The notes beneath the pieces were generated by a model. It had not been told where the DNA came from. It saw only the letters and a program-made list of their open reading frames with translations, and searched no databases. From NCBI RefSeq assembly GCF_001746295.1, contig NZ_MJAH01000012.1:98219-162218 (forward strand): a stretch of DNA of 64,000 nucleotides, in the 5' to 3' direction. Below are positions 59,484 to 64,000 of this stretch, one piece after another. Within the stretch, counting starts at the first letter, position 1; every line of letters begins with the position of its first letter. Origin of the DNA: Streptomyces sp. LUP47B. Lineage in GTDB: Bacteria; Actinomycetota; Actinomycetes; Streptomycetales; Streptomycetaceae. A program made the translations under genes and the position numbers.

Positions 59484-59570
59484 TCAGGAAGCCGCGAAAG
59501 CCGTGCGGAGTGTGCTGACCGCCTGGGCGATGGCGGCCTCGGCGGCGGCGGGAGAGGGCTCGGTCGGTGC
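59484..59570 (-). pseudogene. 3' fragment of a minus-strand gene
   Basis: The minus strand reads PSPAAAEAAIAQAVSTLRTA FAAS and a stop, with coding-like codon bias only over the last 28 codons. Upstream the frame loses that bias. The terminator with a U-tract 27 bp downstream suggests that this was once the end of a transcribed gene. Family not recognised. Confidence 0.35.
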
Positions 59571-59579
59571 CCGTCCGCG

Positions 59580-59669
59580 ATGGGGGACGCGATGGGGCTG
59601 ACGCCGGAGCAGGATGCCGTGGTGAAGCAGCTGCTTCGGTTGATCACGAGCAATGTGACGGCCGGTTGA
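59580..59669 (+). CDS. Possible small ORF of 29 codons
   Basis: MGDAMGLTPEQDAVVKQLLR is followed by LITSNVTAG and a stop. The codon bias is good and GGGGGA precedes the second ATG (59592). It would form a single amphipathic helix. It has no recognised relatives and lies opposite the minus-strand fragment region, so it may be chance. Confidence 0.25.
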   Translation: MGDAMGLTPEQDAVVKQLLRLITSNVTAG

Positions 59670-59860
59670 CGAGCTCCGTGACCGCCTCACGGCACGGCCC
59701 GGTGACGCTGCGGGCCGCACTCGTCATCCCTCGCGATGTGAGCCGCCGTGCCCGGGTCGGACTCTGATCACCTTCAGGACGTTCCGAGTTCATGTCTCGC
59801 CTCGATCCTCCACAGGCGGCGCAGAGGTGCCGTAGCAGGCGTGGCATCCAGGAGGCGTTC

Positions 59861-61564
59861 ATGGGGCACGGGCATCACCATCACAGACACGACGACCACG
59901 AGCACGACCACGGACACACGTCCACCGCACCCCTGCCCGCCGCCTTCGACCCGTCCGTTCCGGACGACGCCCTCAACCCGGAACAGCAGTCGCGCCGCTC
60001 GCTGTTGCGCCGCGCCGGACTCCTCGGGGCGGGGCTGACCGCCGGGAGCGTCCTCGGCACGACGGCGGCCACGCCGGCCTACGCGGCCACCAACGGCCGT
60101 CGCACGGGCGGCTTCCTCTGGCTGGCCGGTGACCATCACATCCACACGCAGTACAGCAGCGACGGAAAGTACCGCGTCGTCGACCAGGTCCGCCAAGGCG
60201 CCCGGCACGGCATGGACTGGCTGGTCATCACCGATCACGGGAGCGCGACGCACGCCAAGATCGGTGTGGACAAGGTGAACCCGGACATCAGGGCGGCCCG
60301 GGACGCCTACGAGGACACACTCGTCTTCCAGGGCCTGGAGTGGAACATCCCGGGTGCCGAGCACGGCACCGTCTTCGTGCACCCCGGCCGGAACGAGGTG
60401 TCCGTCCTCAAGCAGTTCGAGACCGACTACGACGGCAGCGTGAAGAACGCCTCCGACTCGACGCCCGCCAACGAGGCCCTCGCCGTCGCCGGACTCGCCT
60501 TCCTCGGCGATCAGGTCCGCCGCCGCAAGGTCAGGGACGCGCTGATGCTCGCCAACCACCCGGCGCGGCGCGGTGTCGACTCCCCGCACGAGATCCGCGC
60601 CTGGCGCGACGCCACTGACCCCGGGCTCCAGATCGCCGTCGGCTTCGAGGGCGCACCCGGCCACCAGGCCGCCGGCCTGCCCGCCCCGCTCGGCATGGCC
60701 CGCGCCCGCGGCATCTACGACAACAGCCCCGGCGCCAACTCCTTCGCGGGCTACCCGCTGGAGAGCTACCGCACGTGGGGCGGCTTCGACTGGATGACCG
60801 CCACCGTCGGCGGCCTGTGGGACAGCCTCCTCGCCGAGGGCAAGCCCTGGTGGATCACCGCCAACTCCGACTCCCACCAGGTGTACGCGGACACCGCGGT
60901 ACGCGGCCCCGGCGGTGACTTCAACACCGACGGCCGCTACCAGGACCCGGTCTACGGCGGGCGGATCGACATCACCCAGGGCGACTACTGGCCCGGCCAG
61001 TACAGCCGTACACACGTCGGTGCGGACGGCTTCTCGTACGCCGCGGTCATGGACGGCATTCGCGCCGGCCGCGTCTGGGTCGACCACGGTCAGCTGATCA
61101 GCGGCCTCGACGTACGCGTCTCGGGTGGCAGTCGCTGGGCCACGCTCGGCGGCGCGCTGCACGTCAAGAAGGGTGCGGCTGTCACGCTCAGCGTCGACGT
61201 GGCCCTCGCCGGCGGCCCCAACTGGGCTGGGTTCACCCCCACGTTGGCCCGCGTGGACGTCATCCGGGGCGATGTGACCGGCCCGGTCTCCGACCAGGAC
61301 ACGTTCACCGCTCCGACGGCGAAGGTCGTGAAGTCGTACGACATCGACAAGACGGCCGGCACAGTCCGCCTGACGTACGAACTCGGCCGAGTGGACCGCC
61401 CGTTGTACGTCCGTCTGCGCGGCACCGACGGCAACCGGTCCGGCGTCGGTCCGATGGGTGCGGCGGTCGACCCGGCGGGCCCGGCCATCGACGTCCTCGG
61501 CGATGCCGACCCGTGGCGCGATCTGTGGTTCTACTCCAACCCGGTGTGGGTCCTGCCCTCGTGA
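59861..61564 (+). CDS. Exported PHP-domain metal-dependent phosphoesterase with His-rich N-terminus
   Basis: A 567-residue protein. Residues 2-19 are GHGHHHHRHDDHEHDHGH, an extreme metal-binding stretch, placed before a Tat motif (QSRRSLLRRAGLLGAG, R45-R46) and a hydrophobic core. The mature part has PHP motifs: DHHIHTQYSSDG (D91-H95), VITDHGS and ANSDSHQ. The C-terminal 130 residues are a beta-sandwich. AGGAGG sits 6 bases before the ATG. It probably hydrolyses phosphoesters outside the cell using two or three metal ions; the His-rich tract may load metal before export. It is coupled to the next gene. Confidence 0.85.
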   Translation: MGHGHHHHRHDDHEHDHGHTSTAPLPAAFDPSVPDDALNPEQQSRRSLLRRAGLLGAGLTAGSVLGTTAATPAYAATNGRRTGGFLWLAGDHHIHTQYSSDGKYRVVDQVRQGARHGMDWLVITDHGSATHAKIGVDKVNPDIRAARDAYEDTLVFQGLEWNIPGAEHGTVFVHPGRNEVSVLKQFETDYDGSVKNASDSTPANEALAVAGLAFLGDQVRRRKVRDALMLANHPARRGVDSPHEIRAWRDATDPGLQIAVGFEGAPGHQAAGLPAPLGMARARGIYDNSPGANSFAGYPLESYRTWGGFDWMTATVGGLWDSLLAEGKPWWITANSDSHQVYADTAVRGPGGDFNTDGRYQDPVYGGRIDITQGDYWPGQYSRTHVGADGFSYAAVMDGIRAGRVWVDHGQLISGLDVRVSGGSRWATLGGALHVKKGAAVTLSVDVALAGGPNWAGFTPTLARVDVIRGDVTGPVSDQDTFTAPTAKVVKSYDIDKTAGTVRLTYELGRVDRPLYVRLRGTDGNRSGVGPMGAAVDPAGPAIDVLGDADPWRDLWFYSNPVWVLPS

Positions 61565-62073
61565 CTCCGTACGTCCTCACCGTGGACGCGGGCATCCGCG
61601 ACCTGCGCGCGGCCGATCACCTGCTCCACGAGCTGGTTGCCGAACTCGCCCTTCCCAACGACGTGTTCGGCTGCACGCACCTCGTGCGCGGGGACCGTCC
61701 GCGGGTGGCCGTCTCCCTCGCCCTGCCGCCGTCGCCGCTCCTGCGCACCGCCCGGGAGCGGCTGACGGCACGAGGGCACGAGGTGTCCGACGGCGCCCCG
61801 GACGCGATCGGCCGCGCGGTGATCTACCCGGGCGTCGAGTCCCTCACCGGCACACTGACGATCATGGAACTGCTCGCCCGCTCGGCGATCGACCGTGTGG
61901 CGGTCCTCGGCGCCCCCGGCCAACCCGACCCCAACGCACGGATAGTGACGAGGAGCCACGTACGCCCCCAATGGCAGGACAGCGCCCTCGTGCTGACCGC
62001 GATGCCCGCCGCGCACGGCACTCTCGTCCCCTTCGAGGTGCCGGACCCGACACCGTGCTGCGCCGATCACTGA
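61561..62073 (+). CDS. Protein of unknown function coupled to the PHP protein
   Basis: A 170-residue protein starting with a GTG that overlaps the PHP stop (GTGA). It has no signal peptide and no recognised domain. Visible features are YVLTVDAGIRDLRAADHLLHEL at the start, RAVIYPGVESLTGTLTIMELLARS in the middle, and a C-terminal PDPTPCCADH with two adjacent Cys. The overlap argues for a shared task with the PHP enzyme, possibly metal handling or regulation. Confidence 0.72.
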   Translation: MTPYVLTVDAGIRDLRAADHLLHELVAELALPNDVFGCTHLVRGDRPRVAVSLALPPSPLLRTARERLTARGHEVSDGAPDAIGRAVIYPGVESLTGTLTIMELLARSAIDRVAVLGAPGQPDPNARIVTRSHVRPQWQDSALVLTAMPAAHGTLVPFEVPDPTPCCADH

Positions 62074-62149
62074 CGCGGACGAAGGAGGGCGGGGCGTACA
62101 AGACTGTGGGTCGGCGCTCCGAGTGGGGGCATGCGCCCGACTGACTCCT

Positions 62150-62530
62150 CCTATGGCGCCGCCCGCCGACAGCCGGTTTTCGTGGCCTTGTCGTGCAGGT
62201 AGCGGGGCGCTCAAGAGGTGTACCGTCCCCTGCCAATCGACGACGGCGAGCCGTGTCCCGTCGGGACTGAAGAGCGCCGTGTCGTCGGCGCCCAGGGCAC
62301 GGCTCAGGCGAAGTCGGCCCGTGGCGACGTCCCGGACCTCGATCGCCCCCCTCTTGACGGACCTGGCAGCCAGGGCGCGGCCGGTCGGGTCGAACCCCAC
62401 GGCCGCAAGGTGGCCAATCGGGACGGGGGCTGCATTCCTGTGGGAGCCCGGTCCGTGTCGAGCGGCAGTGAGGCCTCGCGATCGCCGGTCCCGGCATCCC
62501 AGAGCTGTACCGCCCCACGGCCCGCTGATC
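62150..62530 (-). pseudogene. Frameshifted WD40-repeat gene remnant
   Basis: Two minus-strand frames join into WD40 blades: VQLWDAGTGDREASLPLD near 62510-62455, then after a frame change near 62440 HLAAVGFDPTGRALAARS, IEVRDVATGRLRLSRAL, TALFSPDGTRLAVVDWQGTV. The N-terminal part is cut at about 62530, where an unrelated acyltransferase fragment begins on the other strand. No start or complete propeller is present. Confidence 0.7.
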
Positions 62531-63181
62531 GTGTGCGCTTCGATCACCATGGGGGTCGCCATCTGTTGTGCGAGCGCCGGCTCACCCGGGCTCCGGGTGT
62601 TCGGGGGTGTGCTGGGCGGGGTGCCGGCGCTCGTCCTGGTCCCGTTCAACGGCACGGTCCCGCTGTGGGAGGGCCTGGTGATCCTCGCCGTGATGTTCCT
62701 CGGCACCGCCGTCCACCGTGCCGAGAACGGGCAGAGCACCTGGCGCCGTACAGCCGGCGCCGCCGTCCTGGTGGTCGTCTGTGCCGTGGGGAGCGCGTAC
62801 TGGTCCGGCAGCGACGACCACTTCGTGCGGCGCGGCTGGATCGTCGCGTTCCTGCTGGCTGTGCTCACCTTCGGCGTGGGACTGGCGGCGCGCGGTCGAC
62901 GCGTACCGCCGGTGCTGACCGGACTGGGAACGATCAGCTACTCGGTCTATCTGGTGCATCCGGTCCTGCTGGCGGTGATCGACGGCACGATCGGCCGACG
63001 GCGGCAGGACAGTGTCGTGCTCGAAGTGGCCTTCTTCGCGGCGTTGTTGCCCGTGTGCCTGTTGACCCACCGTTACGTCGAAGCACCGGGCCAGGCCTGG
63101 GGCCGCAGGTTGGCGGGCGTGAGTTCGAGGTCGGCGCCTCGGTCGGGTGATCTCGTGGTCGGCCGGTCGCCTCGTCGCTGA
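62520..63181 (+). pseudogene. 5'-truncated acyltransferase-3 (OafA/YrhL-like) gene
   Basis: The plus strand encodes the C-terminal half of a membrane O-acyltransferase: several hydrophobic helices (ALVLVPFNGTVPLWEGLVIL, AAVLVVVCAVGSAYWSG, GWIVAFLLAVLTFGVGLAA) and the typical GTISYSVYLVHPVLLAVIDG. The N-terminal helices with the catalytic His/Arg region are missing. The first in-frame ATG (62549) would give only 210 residues. It abuts the WD40 remnant, so it is probably a deletion product. Confidence 0.72.
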
Positions 63182-63201
63182 GGCCAAGGCCAGGGGCGGT
63201 G

Positions 63202-64000
63202 CTACGACAGGAATGAGAACTGCACGATCCCGCCGGCCGGCACGTCGAAGACGGACAGACCGGCCAGCGTGGCTGTGCCTTGTTCGGTCGTGTTGCCCGT
63301 GCAGTCGCTGATGGAGAACCGTGCGGTGCGGGCCCGGGCGGAGCGGACGGCGACTTCACCCTCGTGGGCGTTGACCACGGTCCAGGCGTGAGCCGAGGGC
63401 GGGGCGTCGGAGAAGGCGGGAGCGTACTGGGCGGTGATGGTGACACCGTCTCGGCTCGCTTCGACGGTGGAGTAGTTGCCGGCGATCCCGGTCACGCGCA
63501 GCGTGCCGTGGAGGAGCACGTCCTTGTGTTCCGTCCATAGACGCATCCAGGAACGAAGCGCGGCCAGTTGTCGGGTGGTCTGGCGGGTGAGTGCCACGGA
63601 GACTTGTGGCACACCGAACAGGCTGCTGTGCAGGTGCTGTGCGACGCGCTCCGGGCTGTCCGCGTCGCCCCACATGATGGGGTCGCTGTGGATGGCGATC
63701 CCGTTCGTTGTCAGGCGCAGGTCCACGATGCCCACGCGGTTGATGACGGGGCTCAGGGGGCAGTCCGATACGCGCAGCATGGTGGCGCGCTCCACGGTCT
63801 CGGCGGAGATGTAGGGTTCCCGGAACTCGAACGCCGGTGCAGGGACGTACGGCGTCAGGGCGTTGCGGATGTCGTCCAGGAGACTCAGTGCTGCTGCCGG
63901 GACGGATGTGTCCACCGCGTCGTCGGGAGGTGCCGCGGCGGTGTCTTTGGCGTACCGCTCCAGGAAGTCGAGCTTCAGCCCGGCGGCACCGGTGGTGCGG
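63202..64000 (-). CDS. Alpha-galactosidase-like glycoside hydrolase (GH36 type), 5' end beyond window
   Basis: The open frame runs off the right edge. The visible 266 codons include AAGLKLDFLERYA (the KxD nucleophile region of clan GH-D), FEFREPYISAETVERATMLR, SDCPLSPVINRVGIVDLRL, which holds the expected acid/base region, and NGIAIHSDPIMWGDADSPE. A beta-sandwich C-terminal domain ends VQFSFLS. It should release terminal alpha-galactose or a related sugar. It continues the carbohydrate theme of the window, but the N-terminus, and thus its export, cannot be judged. Confidence 0.82.
   Translation of the reverse strand, partial: RTTGAAGLKLDFLERYAKDTAAAPPDDAVDTSVPAAALSLLDDIRNALTPYVPAPAFEFREPYISAETVERATMLRVSDCPLSPVINRVGIVDLRLTTNGIAIHSDPIMWGDADSPERVAQHLHSSLFGVPQVSVALTRQTTRQLAALRSWMRLWTEHKDVLLHGTLRVTGIAGNYSTVEASRDGVTITAQYAPAFSDAPPSAHAWTVVNAHEGEVAVRSARARTARFSISDCTGNTTEQGTATLAGLSVFDVPAGGIVQFSFLS

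Noticed and set aside
62549..63181. Intact small membrane protein from ATG 62549
   Set aside because: The sequence is clearly the C-terminal half of a longer acyltransferase family, and no ribosome site precedes this ATG.

Overview
The window is actinobacterial chromosome, almost certainly Streptomyces. It has very high GC with third-position bias, many GTG starts, 1-4 bp stop/start overlaps, twin-arginine and lipoprotein signals on most exported enzymes, and dispersed palindromic intergenic repeats. No rRNA, tRNA, CRISPR array, phage module or transposase was seen.

Layout. (1) 1-2.7 kb: the start of a sulfate-assimilation operon on the minus strand: a short Cys-containing leader peptide, sulfite reductase, a small zinc-ribbon protein and cysH (cut by the window edge). 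(2) 2.8-8.0 kb: a GNAT acetyltransferase, a secreted protein of unknown function, a GAF-domain regulator and an AidB-like acyl-CoA dehydrogenase. (3) 8.6-17.5 kb: a six-gene minus-strand biosynthetic operon: SbnA and SbnB homologues (L-2,3-diaminopropionate supply), a SyrP-like dioxygenase, a stand-alone A-T NRPS, a membrane protein built like epsilon-poly-lysine synthetase without its adenylation domain, and a polytopic membrane acyltransferase-like protein. I read it as a split, Pls-type synthetase for a poly- or oligo-diaminopropionate product. It is the most interesting system in the window. (4) 18.1-22.9 kb: ordinary accessory genes (YihY, an NmrA-type oxidoreductase, two AraC regulators, two VOC proteins).

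(5) 23-55.4 kb: a carbohydrate-utilisation region for plant polysaccharides. One block (22.9-30.8 kb) has LacI regulators, a sugar ABC importer and a GH43 xylosidase-like enzyme. A second (31.2-44.6 kb) has a D-2-hydroxyacid dehydrogenase diverging from an ABC importer, a GH28-like enzyme, two alginate-lyase-fold proteins, a type-B carboxylesterase and a LacI regulator. A third (45.9-55.4 kb) has a beta-strand-repeat wall protein, two more GH43 enzymes, a PL4 rhamnogalacturonan lyase diverging from a CE12 acetylesterase, and a DUF2264 protein. The enzymes fit attack on rhamnogalacturonan I and its arabinan/galactan side chains, with importers taking up the products. Recurrent AACCGGTT and AAGCGCTT palindromes suggest LacI control of several units. 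A homocysteine methyltransferase gene sits in the middle.

(6) 55.4-64 kb: a HEAT/LRV-like repeat protein, a DinB-like protein, a TetR-hydrolase pair, a His-rich exported PHP protein with a coupled unknown protein, several gene fragments (a minus-strand tail at 57.4 kb, another at 59.5 kb, a frameshifted WD40 remnant joined to a 5'-truncated acyltransferase at 62.5 kb), and the 3' part of an alpha-galactosidase running off the right edge.

All functions are inferred by reading the sequence; no database search was run.
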